Positions 47,580-60,000 of a stretch of 60,000 nt of DNA are shown here, piece by piece (within the stretch, counting starts at the first letter, position 1; each line of letters begins with the position of its first letter). Made by a program: the position numbers and the translations under genes. The notes under the pieces were generated by a model. That model worked only from the letters and a program-made list of their open reading frames with translations. It was not told the origin of the DNA and did no database searches. Source of the stretch: Acanthaster planci (lineage: Eukaryota > Echinodermata > Asteroidea > Valvatida > Acanthasteridae); assembly GCF_001949145.1 (NCBI RefSeq), contig NW_019091421.1, positions 1,342,206 to 1,402,205 of the forward strand. Reading direction: 5' to 3'.

Positions 47580-50500
47580 TCAGTGGTGGAGAGATGGGGA
47601 CACATCTACGTCAATTCGCATGAAAAGTGTGCCATCCCGACAGAACCTCCCCTGGATCAGGGCATCAGTTTCCATCAGTTTCAGCCGCCCCCTGAATGGG
47701 TCCCTCCCCTCCCCCGGCCAGGCTCGGGGCATGTTCCCGCAGCTGATGGTTGAGGTGAAGTTGGAGTTCCCCCGAGCGTTCTGGCACTGGTCGAAGAGCG
47801 TCACGCCACATGTGGTGCTGAACGGAAAGTGCAGGCAGTCGTCGAAATCGCCCTGCTGCAGCACGACAAACAGCGATGTGTAGCTGGTGCTGCCGGTCAC
47901 GTGGCCATCCAGTTCCAGGCAAGCACGCAGCTTGTAACCTGGTCGGCTGGTGTAGAAAGGAGGACTAAGTATACGGGCGGAGGAGTTATTACTTCCTGTG
48001 TACGAGTTGAGGTCAATTTTCCAGTAAAGGCGACCGTTGTAGTTGGTGTTCTCCAAATGGCTGATTCTTTCAACTTGCTGGTTTACAAGTTTATCTTTCT
48101 CGTCAAAACATCTGTGCAATGACAGAACATTTTAAAACTACAATATTTACTATAAAGCAAATTGCATTGGGGGAAAAAAATCATCACCGCACACTGGTTT
48201 TGTAGTCAACTCCATTCCAAGTCCAGCCACAAGACTTTTCAAATAACAGGGTGAACAAGCCGGACAAAGGAACGCTTTTGTCATGGTTTATTTGAATATA
48301 TTATAGCTTGCAACTTGACTAGCACTTAGATGGCTGGTGATGGGCTCGTGATGGACTTTCGGGGACCTGTGATGGACTTGACAGCAACGCCACTGTGCAT
48401 GATCTGATGCTGAATAAACAATTCAATGGAGGGAGCATAGCCGAAAAAAGCTTGTGGATGGAACATCAAATACTGTGTTAGTGATGTGGGTCAACTGCTG
48501 GTTCTTTACCCCCACAGTGGGCCCCATGGAGCAAAACACATCTGCCCCTCCCCTCACAAAAGAGAAACAAAATTAATGTGATTACTTTTTCATTGCCTCT
48601 ATTTCTGAAATCAGCTGAGAGCACTTCGTATTACACTCCATCAGCAAGGCGCTCTGTGTTTGCAGCAGGGCCTTCTGGGCAGTAACCTCCATCCGTAAAA
48701 GCCGCATGTGGTCGGTTGTGGCCTGTTGGTAATGGTCAGGTAACTCACTCCGCTTTATCTGTCAAAAACAAAATTAAAGTATTTACAGAAAAAAATCTGC
48801 TCCATGTGAATGAATAAAAGGATGAAAAAATTTTAAGTGCTTTGGAAGTCATTCTCAACAGTTCAAGTAAATTTAAGGCATCTATAAATTCTACACTACA
48901 TGTAATACAGGATTTTTTTTTATATGGAAGCTGTTCCGCAAGAAACTTGCAACACTCCCAAGTAGTTGTTGTGAGTTAAATTAGCCGGTTAGGCTTTAGT
49001 CCGTTTAGAGTGAAATTGGCCCATTAGGCTGGTGTTTATATCTGATTTCCTTGGCATGAAACAATAGGGAATACTTCTTTTCCCTGAGATGGGATGAAAG
49101 TCTAGCAGAGGTTGCTCACCAGCTAATGCTGGTACCCACTGATATTTCTAAGTGGAGAAAAGCAAGTAGGGTGAGAAAAGGTTTGCCCAGGGTCACAGCC
49201 TAAGGCTGGACGCAACCCTTGACCCTCTGGTCATGAACCACAAGCCTTACACACCACCTGCCCTGCCCCACTCCTTTCTGGACATGAATGTCATAAATAA
49301 CGAAGGCACAATGTTATTATAACATCCAATCAAAGTCATCATTAAACTTATAATATTGCTCCAGAAGCAACATATTGCCACAAAGAAAGTTTTTTTTTCA
49401 AACAAAGCCTGGGAAATTTTTCTTCTGTTTTTTTAACCTGACACTTGCATCCTGCTTCTTGGTAGTCACATGGGACAAGAGTGCTTGGACAATTCCCTTC
49501 CTTTACATCTGTGTGTTTGGGCATCTATAAATGGGAATTTGAAATAAAATCATGAAATAAGTGACGCAATTTACAAGACAATTTTAAAAGGAAATTCAGA
49601 ACATAAACCTCTGCTGAGTAGTCAGAAATTTAAAAGATTCGAGTCAGCAAAATTATCAATTGTTGATGATATTGATGATTTCTTATAAGGTTCCCTAGAT
49701 TTTGTAACTTCTTTATCACTTACCTCTTCCCTGATAATTCCTGCATGTCCACACTCGTCACACTGAACAGGATATTTGGGGCACACTAGTAGCTGATGTC
49801 TCTGATTCAGGAAAATAAATGTTGAATAAATGTGTGTTTTTTTAAAATCACATCAAACCTTTTGACTCGTGACAAATAATAGTGCAAGGAAAATACTTCA
49901 AAGTCACACAAGTAAAAGAATAATCAGGACTGCGACAGAGGAAGATTTCGCACAAGTACTGTGTATATCAAAAATTGTAAATCAATTTGCGATCTCACAA
50001 TACTTTTGGGGGCTTCTACAAAAAATGTAAATGACCGCATCTACAGAATTGTATTAATATTTGAAAGTTCTTATTGGATTACACTGTACATGTATCAATT
50101 CTCCAGAACTCTCGAGCTCCACAGCCTACAAGTATCATTCTACAAAATAAAACTTTAATTCTACAGTAAAACTGTAGATTTCAGAATGTTTCTTCAAACT
50201 CATTAAAGGTTCTTGTGCTATTCGGCAAGACACTTTAACGTGATTTTCTGTCTCACAAAAGCCAGGGTAGCACAGCAAGAAAAAAGCGGAACGTACCGGC
50301 TCATCTTTTCTAATGATAGTCTCACCACAGTGGCTGCAGTTCAATACTTGCAAAGGGCAATCCCTTAAATGATCTTCACTCTTTCCTCGCAGGTATTGCT
50401 CCTCACAGCCATTGGGACACACTAGCTTAGCGCAGGGGCAAGCGTCGCAGTGGACCTTGAATGATGAATGAGCAAGGAGATGCAGTTGAGATGACTTCCA

Positions 50501-52885
50501 GAAGAAAATGCAGAGAGATTAAATGTATACGTATGTTAGCTAGATGACAACTTGTCAATTTGACCCTTGCCCTTCACACAAACCGGTTAAACAAGTTGGT
50601 CATAGCAAGCCCCAGTGAGGTTACAATGATGACTGGGCTCTCGTGAAAATAATTCATTATAATACATAATTCAAAAATCGCATGTATGGAAGACTTGAGA
50701 ACTTGAGATCAAGGATGCTTGTGTCCTCTTTTTTTCTTTGAGTCACTTTATCTTCACTTGAAATGTTCACCAAATTTGTCAAGTTGTCTTTCCCTTCTTT
50801 TGGTTTTTCTTTCACCTTCTGATTAACTTTTATCCGGCAGTGCCCTCTGGTAAATACATGTATATGCAAAGCGCTATCAAAGTTTGGTGTGCAACTTTCA
50901 ATTTACTACGGGTACATTCAGAGTAGGCAGTCTTAAGATCAAGATAGAGAGATCACTTAGTGGAGGGTTCAAAAACAGAAGGGCAAATGTCCCTCCTATG
51001 GAAGTCAGTCCCCCTGGGTGTCCCTATTAGGAACGTTGACTTGTGCACAACCAATGTGGAACTCATAGATCATTCTTTTTAGTGCCTCCATGAAAAAATG
51101 AGTACGCCCTCCAGGATGCCCCTCTGAAAGTTCACCCTAGTTATTTAACTGGCAATTAGGCAATGGCTTTGGTTTGAATCGGAGACTACCGCGGGGTCAC
51201 AAAATCCAAGAAGCCCCACCTGTAAGTGTCTAAGGTCCCCTCGCCAATTACAGCCACTCCCAGAATTGCTGCACAGTACTGTCGAGGACAAAATTTCTCT
51301 CTCCACTGCCACATCTTCAAAAATCTGCAGTGTTGTGAAAAATTCAATGATTCAGTCCAAGTCTTCTATGTACACTTACATGAACCAATGAGATTGGAAA
51401 AAAAATGGAGTCTGCTGAATCTAACACTATCAAAATGCAAAATTCATGTTGTAAGTAGTCGCTATCAATAAAATGCAATGCAAAGTTACAGACTGTCATA
51501 TTTTGTAGGAGTGAGCAAACTGCCGGAAAGGGTTAGAAGAATTCCATGCATATGATGCAATTTGATTCAGAAAAACCTGAAAATATTAAAAGTGAATTTG
51601 TTGAAAAGCAACTCCAGTTTGCAAAGAAGTGAATGTAGGTGGAGTAAGAAAGGAAGATTTACGATAAAAACAGAAAGTGATATTCAGAGGGACTAACACT
51701 CAATGAGGACACAGATGGGTCATTCCACGAGGTTGGGGCACAATTTGTGACGATGTCCATTGTTACGTGGGTTACGTAAAAATGAACAGTTATTTCCCTG
51801 CATGTGGATTCCAACTTATAGTATTATACATGAACATCTTGGAAGGCTGACTACAGAGGTGTGTGTTATTTTTACAGAGTAAATGACCTACTCTACGGGT
51901 CATGACAGGTGGTAAAAGTTACCCATGTAACAAGGACACTGACACAAATTGTGCCCCAACCTCATGGAATGACCTAGATACCTACATCTGACTTGACATC
52001 TAGCCAACTTTTGTCCACAGGACACTTGACATGTGGCCGAGTACTGTCAGACAGAAAACAGAAAATTCAAACTTATTATGTCACTCAGACTTCTCACTTC
52101 TTATGCCAATAATGTGGTATGAGTCACACTCTTAAGAAACAAAATAGACTTTTAACATGAGATTTTTAAAAAAAAATAAGTGATTAGAAAATGAACTAAA
52201 AAGCCCCCTAGGGTCAGAGTCGTAATGACCCATCTTAAGTCTGAGTCATATTTTCTGGCATCAGCTCGAGTCTCAATAGGTAAATGACTTGACTTAGGTC
52301 ACTGCAAGCATTGACTCGACTCAAGTCCCTCATCAGAAGACTTGACTCCAGAGAAAGAGGACAAGACTCAAGTCCCAAAAACAAATGCAAACTTCTTTGC
52401 AAAACAGGTATTTGCAATGACTTATAGTACCGAATTATAATGTTCACGTCATGTGTTATTATCAGGAGTAAGATGTGTGACCACACGTGGAAAACCTGTG
52501 AGGTAAATTTTGACCCGACTCAAGTCACTGCGTTACAATGACTACACTCGACTTGAGTCACTTCATTACAAAAGATTTGACTCAACTCAAAAAACTAAAG
52601 TTTAGGACTCATTACAACTCTGCCATGGGCCCAGTCTCCTCAACAACAAAAACTGGTTTGCAATACATGTAAATGGCCATACCCAATGATTCTCTGCAGA
52701 CACATTTTACAGAATCGATGTCCACACTTTGTCTGCAAGGGTCCACGCAGTGCAGCCAGGCAGACTGGGCAAAGATACTTTGCATCCAGGGGCGGGTCAA
52801 ACTCCGCATCGTAGCCACCAGTGGGATGAACGTCCTGAGTGGACTGACAAGCCCGGTCACTACTCGGTCTTGAATTACGGGCCAT
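47580..52885 (-). CDS. TRAF6: TRAF6-like E3 ligase/adaptor (RING, TRAF zinc fingers, MATH), complete
   Basis: TRAF6 is a cytoplasmic K63-ubiquitin ligase linking Toll/IL-1 and TNF-type receptors to NF-kB and MAP kinases. Coding exons on minus: 52885-52683, 52043-51986, 51324-51220, 50455-50297, 49801-49724, 49524-49438, 48758-48586, 48111-47580; all phases agree, giving 464 aa (human TRAF6 522). The RING uses C39, C42, C54, H56, C59, C62, C75 and D78, split by intron 1. The preceding [15 protein letters not shown] matches the TRAF6 sequence before its RING, and is the main reason for choosing TRAF6 over other TRAFs. TRAF-type zinc fingers fill about 88-230 ([34 protein letters not shown]). 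A short coiled coil follows (about 231-305). The MATH domain is in the last exon ([33 protein letters not shown]). The coil is shorter than in vertebrates. Confidence 0.9.
49013..49270 (-). mobile_element. tRNA-derived SINE, diverged copy 2
   Basis: Base-by-base resemblance to 31411-31690 is clear over the whole length, for example the shared GGCTGGTGTTTATTTCT-like 3' part and the CACAAGCC and GACC...CTGGTCA blocks. Its B box is degraded (GGGTTGCGTCC on minus). It lies between exons 6 and 7 of the TRAF6-like gene. Confidence 0.65.
51718..51974. mobile_element. 257-bp element with long (~57 bp) terminal inverted repeats
   Basis: The left end starts GGTCATTCCACGAGGTTGGG and continues GCACAATTTGTG; the right end reversed starts GGTCATTCCATGAGGTTGGG and continues identically. 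Homology of the arms extends through the GTCC.TTGTTACRTGGGT block, about 57 bp with few mismatches. The centre has no open frame. It lies in intron 2 of the TRAF6-like gene and fits a non-autonomous DNA transposon. I cannot fix a target duplication. Confidence 0.85.
52215..52622. mobile_element. hAT-like non-autonomous element of GACTCAAGTC motifs
   Basis: The ends are inverted repeats: left CAGAGTCGTAATGAC, right reversed CAGAGTTGTAATGAG. CAGAG-type ends are characteristic of hAT transposons. The 8 bases outside each end (CCTAGGGT and CCATGGGC) match at 5 of 8, a possible decayed 8-bp duplication. The interior is built from many copies of GACTCAAGTC / GACTTGAGTC. It lies in intron 1 of the TRAF6-like gene, ending about 60 bases from the exon 1 donor. 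Confidence 0.65.
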
Positions 52886-55093
52886 TCTGTGCCAAGAGAA
52901 TCAATGCATAATGCTTCACAAAAGGGTCACTTAATTTGCCATAGAATATCAGTTAGGCCCTAGGCCTACCGTAGATCCTTTATTTAAAATGTCTTATCCA
53001 TAATGACTCAGCCTATCATTTAACTTTACGCCTCACTCGGATGAGGTGATAGCAAAACAAGATAGAAGCACATTTTCTTTCTTGCAGAATAAATTCAAAC
53101 GAGGGATAAGTGGCCCTTAGTTGGGGCCAATGATGCATCTGACAAGCCATGACGCAGCTAAAGGATCTGGATTCATGCACGATGTCAGTCATATTTTAGC
53201 ACACGCTGTTATTTTGTACACGATACGGGGCACGTCTGTTTTTTCTCCTCCACTGAGCGTGAGTGACGTAAGCATACGATACCCACGGATGACGTCCGTG
53301 ACGATACCACACTAGTAAACGTCCTCGACAGCAGATGAAGGGGCGGCCTAAAATCATGGAGTTGAGTTCCATGCTACAACGTCTGTTAGACGAAACCCAG
53401 CTCCCACAATAATTAAACTTACATTTACGTTAGCACAACAATGTTGACTAAATAGAGTAACTTGTGTCGGACAGTCCACCACTGGCAGTTGAACCGAGAG
53501 CTTAAGTTTTGAAATCCGCGCCGCGCCTTCCATCCACGTGCAGCTAGCTCAAATTTAATTTGGTTTGAATATGTCGCGAGGTGGCGCGCTGTCTTATTAA
53601 CGCTAGTCGATTCGTTGGCCCGTCAGTGGTGGGATGGTCTACCTGGCCCGCTCCCGAAAACACCCATTCACACACCCACAATGCATGACTGTAACTGCAC
53701 AATTGTAAGGCATCTTAAAGCTTTTTATGGAGTACAAGAAGAATAAATGTTCATTAAGTTTTGAAAAAAAAAACCCAGTAAACTTCGTGTTACCTGAGGA
53801 AAGGGGTTAAATTAATATACATGAACCATGAGATATGATTATAATGTATAAGGATCTCCGAAAAGTAGAAGCAGTATTCTTTCTAATGATACCTTGATGG
53901 TATCCCTCCTGTCATGCATGACTGAACACCGTTGTCTTGAAAATGGGGCATCCGAACTCAGTTGTAACACTTTGGATAAACCAGTGAATGAGGTTTTCCT
54001 CTGTCATACTCGGTTTTTTTCTGGGACACCCGTTTTTTTCTGAGACACCCTGTATAAAGAGCAGGCAGGTTCTTTCCTGTGATGTAACAGATCTTCAAAC
54101 CCCAGCTCACAAATTCCAAGGAACGGTGGGGCCTTGTTCAGGCATTCCAGTGAAATGCATTGCAGTGGTGGTTTGGGATACATTTAGCAGGGAGCACTTG
54201 GGGGCAGGATAGAAGCTCATTTTCTGCAGAGGTGCACTCAGTGGCGGGTTGGGCCCGGTCACAGCACTGAGATTTTTTCTGTAAGTACTGAGGGGGGGGG
54301 CACAGGCCTCGAGAATGGGCGTAAGCACGGTCCCCCGAAAAGACACCATGAACAGGTCTTCTATGACATGTGACAGTCTCAAGTCTTTGATTGCATTTTG
54401 TTCAAGATTTCATATCATCCATTTCCAGCTAGTCAACAAATGATAACCATTAAAAACGGAAATAGCGATTGCATCTTATTAATGCATAAACATTACATTA
54501 ACACCTTAAACTGGACGTTAAAAATGCATAATTCTAACTCTTTATTTAGGTTTGACTGGTGGAATAATTGATGGAGTTTAATCAGTTTATCAATCAAAAT
54601 ATTTATTAAATTAATTAAGTAATTTTTTAACAACCTAAAGTAAATGTTGTATTGTATAAACTATACAATAACATACACTGCATTTTTATAATTACATCTC
54701 ATTTACTAATTGTTTGGACTGAACTATTTCACGTTAATTGTTTTTGCTATTTGCTGATGAAAATAGGAGGCTCTCTCTCTCTCCCCCAGTCATCAGTTTC
54801 CATTACGACGTTGTTACCTTACCAGGAATATAATTTAAAGTTCAGAACATCTTTTGACAAATTAAAGATTCTAACCAAAGTCGGGAAGTATCCACGTTGA
54901 CAATAAAGATCTCGGCAACTTTGTTTGTTGTCGTGTACGTACGTGTGGCAAAGGATTGGGGAATCCCGTGACGAGATTTTGATTCATCACAACACGGGTA
55001 AAAAATATGACGTCAACGAGAGTGTGTAATCTAACCGAGCATGCGCAGAGATACCGCGCGGGCAAAAGGGTCGTTTTCTCCAGAACATCCAAA
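52886..55093. other. Divergent interval between the TRAF6-like gene and UNK
   Basis: No coding exon is recognisable. It must hold the promoter and 5' UTR of the TRAF6-like gene (a GC-richer patch near 53330-53600 is the best candidate for its first exon) and, close to 55094, the UNK promoter with GCGC- and CpG-rich sequence at about 55020-55090. Near 54240-54310 there is a repeat fragment with GGCGGGTTGGGCCC and a poly-G run. Confidence 0.55.
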
Positions 55094-55481
55094 ATGCCTT
55101 CTGAGCAGCAGAAAAACGGTTCGGCTTCTAACGTGACTGCACAGCCAGAAAAGCCCTTTCATTACACGTAAGTACTGGGAATCGTAAGGCTCTCGATGAC
55201 AGAATCCAGTTATGTTCTCTCTTCAGGGAAGATTGGACGAATTAATGAGGTTTGTGTCCATTGTTTTGAAGGTACCTGAAGGAGTTCCGTACACAGCAAT
55301 GCCAGGAGTTCCTCCACCACAAGTGTCCGAATCATCGCCCGTTCACATGTTTTCACTGGCATTTTTTGAACCAACGGAGGCGGAGACCAGTTCGAAAAAG
55401 GGATGGAACTTTCAGCTACAGCCCGGATATATATTGTACCAAGTATGACGAAACCACAGGCATCTGTCCTGACGACGAAGA
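55094..55481 (+). CDS. UNK: Unkempt RNA-binding CCCH zinc-finger protein, first two coding exons (partial)
   Basis: Unkempt binds specific mRNAs through tandem CCCH zinc fingers and represses their translation; in animals it shapes neuronal morphology. Exon 1 is 55094-55167, ending AC before GTAAGT. Exon 2 is 55272-55481, from TTTTGAAG to GTAAGT. The phase-2 junction gives 94 complete codons. Residues include QPEKPFHYTYLKEFRTQQC, then HKCPNHRPFTCFHWH, LNQRRRRPVRKRDGTFSYSP and YCTKYDETTGICP, all matching the N-terminal part of Unkempt (human: QPEKPQHYTYLKEFRTEQC). Introns elsewhere in this family are long; I could not find exon 3 in 55482-60000, so the rest of the gene lies to the right. The ATG is the first in frame and follows a CpG-rich flank. 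Confidence 0.92.
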
Positions 55482-58400
55482 GTAAGTTGAAAAGTTTCTG
55501 TCAACGGAGTCCCGGAATGTTTACAATTTTTCATACCCCGTCGCCATATTGGTTTGAACTTGTTGACAATGTGTCAAAAAACTGGCATATTCCCATGCGT
55601 TTGATTTGATCCAAAACATACATGACTCCGGTGGGAAATACAGACAAGGGTGCTTTTGGTTTGAAGGGAGCCTTAATGGTAATTTTTGTGCATGTATCGA
55701 ACTTGTTTTACGTTTATCGGGTTCGAAATAAATGCGTGTTATCATTTAGATTAACCGAGATTCCACATACACGTAGGCCTACGTACGTACGTAGGCGCAG
55801 CAGCTAGCAGCATGCCTTGGCCTACGTGAAACCGCACACGTCCGTGCGTTGCTTTTACACACACACACGGCTGCTGCGGGTGTGCGAGGCGCTCAAATCG
55901 GGTACGTTGCTAGGGCAAAATGAGACACAGTAAATTGGATTTGCTCAACACTAGGCCTTGAAGTTACTGATTTACTTTGTAACTCTCTTGGTAGTAGATC
56001 AGTTCCATTTTAAGGCCTGTATTTGACAGCCTAGCAAACTTCATCATTGGTGTGACCATTGTGAGGATATGGGATGACATACAGGAGTGACATACACACG
56101 GGTTTACATGATATCCAGATAGGATTGACAGTAATCCCAAAATGTGCATCATTTTGAATGGCAAGGGTGTAATTTCTCGTGATATCTCCAGACCTGGGGA
56201 TTTCAGAGCTGCATATTCTGCATTTTTAGAGGTTCAATATATTCAGTGTTTAATTTCTACTGAGATACGAATTTAAAAAAATGAAATAAGTGCAAGATTC
56301 ACATGATAGCCATAAATGAAATTAGGGGAGAATTCATACCTTGTCAGCCATAAAAAGTCCTGAAAAGTCAGTGTTTTATTATGGTCATTGTTAAATTCCT
56401 GGAAGTTTTGTGGATTTCTCTTTATCCCAGGCTCCAATATCGCCCCTGTTTAGAGAAAATTCAACATGGTAAAAAATGCTCCAGAAAAATGCTACAATTC
56501 TCTTTCTGGTCCTCTCTGAAAATAATTGTGTGTGATTTCTAAGATGGGCCTGCAGAAGCCCATGAATTAAAGTTACGCTCATTCCAAAATGTTTGAGTCA
56601 TTTTGATGAGGCTGCTGTTTTTATCTGTTTCAGAAGGAATACACATTCCATTTGACCATACAAGCAGTAGCTTAAGTAATTTTAAAGTAAAGTAAACCAG
56701 TGTATGGGGATACAAATTTATAAGAGTTACATGGTCTTTCAAGGGGCATACTCTCTGAGGGACAGTAATTAACTTTAGTATGTCATGTACTGAGTATTTC
56801 AGATACATGGTCACAGACATATTTATAGTGTACTTCTGAGCTTGTTTTGCTGTAACCAAAGTTAACCTTAAAAGTGCTTCAGAGCCAATGCAGAACAATC
56901 CAAACAACAAGCAAAAGACACAAGCAGTATTTATTTGAAAATGTCATGGCAAGTATTGCTCGTCGTTGAAAAGTGTCAGCATGTACATGAGTTCACAAAG
57001 ATGGACATTTCATCCTGTCAAATGGGACTATGAATGGAGCATTGTGAGTCATGAATGATCAGTGATATCTTACATCTTATAGAAATCACAGAATCGGTGC
57101 TACTCCAGCTGTCTGGGTTGTATTTTGAGCCTTTATTTTGAGCTTGAGTGTTTACTCGATTATCCAATGGATGTGTCACTTATTTAGGTATTCTATTAAT
57201 TTGATGAATCATAAACCCCTTTGTAAAATAAAGCCTTCCTTTCAGCAGGAGCAGAAGAATGCCCCACAAATTTTTCAAGCCAAAAATCTACAACATTCCT
57301 CACAAAACTGTCTCATTAAAAAAGTGTAGGGCAAACATAAACACTGATTAACTACATGTACATGTATCTAGTTGTAAGTTACTTGGAAGTGTACTTTATT
57401 GGCATCACTGCAATACAAATTGACATGTGGATGGCATGTAGTGAAGAGGTACATGTACTTAATCCAAACAGTTTCTCTTTGATGTCAAGATGGAGTGCTT
57501 GTTTTTTGATGTTAATTAAAAATCCCCCACCATTTGCTCTGTGTTAGACAGCTTTTTTCAGTGCAGAGATGTAAAAATAATCATCACCTGCAGTATTAAG
57601 GTAAATCCCTGAATGATATTGTGAGTGTAGAACCAGAGCAGGATATTATAAATTTTACACAAATAGGCGTAGACCAAATCCTGCCTCCGAATTTCCAGAA
57701 ATTTAGGGGAAAAATTTAGCTATTGATTAAAGGAAAACATGATCGGAAAAGGTACAATTACATGTAGTCTCCCCCCAAAACTGACACAAACTTGCAGATC
57801 CACATGCACCTGACAGCGTGCGAGATTTCTTAGGAATTTCTGTCCTTAGTTCTAGTTGGCTCACTTTTGGCATTTTTACCAACAGAAATTGAAGCTACAT
57901 GTTCATGAAAAGGCATTCATCCATGAATTTAAAAAAATACTCCAAACTATCAAGGTACAGTGCCCTGTTTTCCCATTCACTGGCGAGTTATTTCAGCTTC
58001 TGTTGTGGACATTTGTATTCATTTTTCCAAGAACCACTTGACATTATAGACTTGCTTGAAATTAGGCCAAGTGTACGTACTACATGTACATGTACATTGT
58101 ATTCCCCCCACACATAAAGTCAACTGACCATTGCATAGCAGGGTTCTACCCCATAAGGTGTTTGTCAGGTGGGATATTGTGCAATACATGTACATACATC
58201 TGCTAATTTAAGGTTCAATCCTTGAAATCAAATGCATACATCTACGTGGACAATGTTCATTGTTTGCGTGCCATATTCTACATTGGTGCAGATGTAGGTT
58301 TACCCTAACCCTCTAGGGTATACATGTATGTAAAATCATACTGAAATTGTCAATGGAAAAAGCTACTTGTACAGCTTCATGTGTGAACCACTGTCAAATC

Positions 58401-60000
58401 TATGGTGTTCCTTGAGATCATGGTTCAGTTTGCCTTGGAAAATTCTACAATGCAGTTTTGTAAACCTGTATTGGAAACTGTGCACGTTTCAAATGAAACT
58501 AATTTTAATGGCACTCAAATCAGAAGAAAGTACACATTGATGGCCTGTAAACATTCAAGCACCAATTTCAAGACACGTCAATGAGTCTGGATACAGTCAC
58601 ATCTGATGTATGGGTGTACATGTACATTACTAATTCATGCGTCTCACTACAGTGATGATGTGAGCCTTTATTTTCATTTCACAGAATATCCATTACTCTC
58701 GTAAGTACATGTAGCCATCAGCACTGGTGGTTGATTTATAATGGCAGCATAAACTGTTCCTACTAGACAACTGCATTGAAGCTAGCACTGGCCAGGTTTG
58801 CCCAATCATGATGTACAGTAGTTTATGCAAGTTTAGCGGACATAAGGGGAAAGCCTCCAGCAGAGGGATCTAGTGGTTTGGAGAAAAATAATGGGTTGCC
58901 TGAGAATGATTCAAGTGTCTCACTTCACTTATGATCCTGTTTGGAAGGGAATTGTGTTCAGTTGGGGAGATGGGTGTGAGGCACATAATGCTGGGATATG
59001 AAGGTGGCAGATAACACGGATTAGTGCTCTGGAAGGTTTTCCAACCACATTTTTTCCTGTAATAGTGTGCAAAGTTTTATCATGAGACATGCTATTACAC
59101 AATCGTAAATTCAGTGACTTGAATTTTCACTTGATACTTCAGCCCAGGAAGATGAAGGTACATCGGCCCAGGTTTGATTTTTGAAACTTTACTGGCCTGT
59201 AAGGTTGCTGGTTGCTTCCTGTCATCATTGGAAGTGCTCCTGGCTTCCTCTTAAAGCCTGTTTCACTGTACTGGCTTTAATTTCACCTGTTTTTAGATTC
59301 AAAACCTGCCGACACAGTTTCTTGTGACCTCGCCCCTGGGCAGATGGCAAGGAAGTACAGGAGTGAGTCCTATCACTGTCCAAAACTCCAAGAAGATTGT
59401 GGGCGTTTTAAGAAAGATTCCCATCTTTTGAATTAAATTACCATGGCTTGTGCAGACATAATCCAGATCTTGACAACCTTTAGACATGACATTAAGTCCT
59501 TACTGAGACCAAAATTATTTTGCATGTACATTAGGAAGTCAAATGTGAAGTTTCTGTTTTGGTCATGTGAGTTCATTCTTAAACAAAAAAGAAACAATAA
59601 ATATGAAATAGTCTTTGTAGGATATTTTTAACAGATTTTCCTGAAAACTCAAAACCATTTTAGGGATTTTTCCTTGTATTTTTGGTCAAATTTTGAGGGA
59701 ACATGAAGTTGTAAACTTAAAAATAATCATTTCACTTTCCCGAGAACAAAAAATAGACGGCATGTCATCTGATCAGCTTCTTACCTGAGAGAGAATACAT
59801 AATTTACACATATAGAGTGCATGTATGTGTACATGTACGTGAATGAAACTGGTCCATTGACGTCAACAACTATCAGTACTACACAGCATCAAGCCAGTTT
59901 CTAAAGGGAATTTTACATGCGAAACAAAGCATTCAGCAAAGCGTTTCAAATACACATATGCACAGCTCTAGCAAATACATGTGTTTACATACGCACATCC
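55482..60000 (+). other. UNK intron 2 (to end of window)
   Basis: No coding exon is recognised in these 4.5 kb. A continuation of the UNK CCCH region (expected to encode a CPFLHR-like motif) was looked for and not found. The sequence is AT-rich with many TACATGTAC palindromes and no clear transposon. Confidence 0.6.

Noticed and set aside
47509-47883. 124-aa plus-strand frame
   Set aside because: Antisense shadow of the MATH domain exon of the TRAF6-like gene.
58690-58720. Possible tiny UNK exon after TTTCACAG near 58684
   Set aside because: It would encode five or six residues unrelated to the Unkempt sequence expected next.

Overview
This window is eukaryotic genomic DNA. Genes are split by GT-AG introns, average coding exons are about 130 bp, intergenic and intronic DNA is AT-rich, and there are many short transposon remnants. 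The protein set (TMF1, TOP3A, UQCC4/CCSMST1, replacement histone H3.3, a TRAF6-type adaptor, Unkempt and ATP synthase subunit d) is metazoan. The sequences resemble their vertebrate counterparts closely enough to rebuild whole gene models by eye. I infer a marine deuterostome invertebrate (echinoderm, hemichordate or amphioxus-like); I cannot name the species.

Layout, left to right. (1) 343-474 (+): last coding exon of ATP5PD, converging on (2) TMF1, 5433-20633 (-), 17 coding exons, 1149 aa, whose introns hold several small hairpin and tandem repeats. (3) 21259-21361 (+): an intron-containing tRNA-Ile(UAU). (4) TOP3A, 23743-38269 (-), 25 coding exons, about 1057 aa from the internal start or 1101 aa from an upstream in-frame start that adds a mitochondrial-type leader. 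One Gly-rich exon carries an apparent 1-nt frameshift in a homopolymer. (5) UQCC4, 38867-39699 (+), two exons, head-to-head with TOP3A. (6) H3.3, 43254-43963 (-), with a probable 5' UTR intron and a CCAAT-box cluster near 45.7-45.9 kb. (7) A TRAF6-like RING/TRAF-zinc-finger/MATH gene, 47580-52885 (-), 8 exons, 464 aa. (8) The first two coding exons of Unkempt (UNK), 55094-55481 (+); the rest lies beyond the window.

The genes are housekeeping or signalling genes rather than one pathway. Two links stand out. TOP3A and UQCC4 share a roughly 600-bp divergent promoter, and both have products predicted to enter mitochondria. H3.3 and UNK are close neighbours here, separated by the TRAF6-like gene, and ATP5PD is about 43 kb away; from memory all three map to human 17q25.1, suggesting retained ancestral linkage.

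Non-gene content: non-autonomous DNA elements with terminal inverted repeats (59-bp CCCTAA-capped hairpins, a 192-bp relative, a GGCCC-ended family, a 257-bp element with arms near 57 bp, and a hAT-like element of GACTCAAGTC motifs), a tRNA-derived SINE family (two copies), tandem duplications in TMF1 introns and a degenerate minisatellite. I see no CRISPR array, no viral genes and no bacterial features. All exon boundaries are by-eye splice and phase assignments with no transcript evidence.
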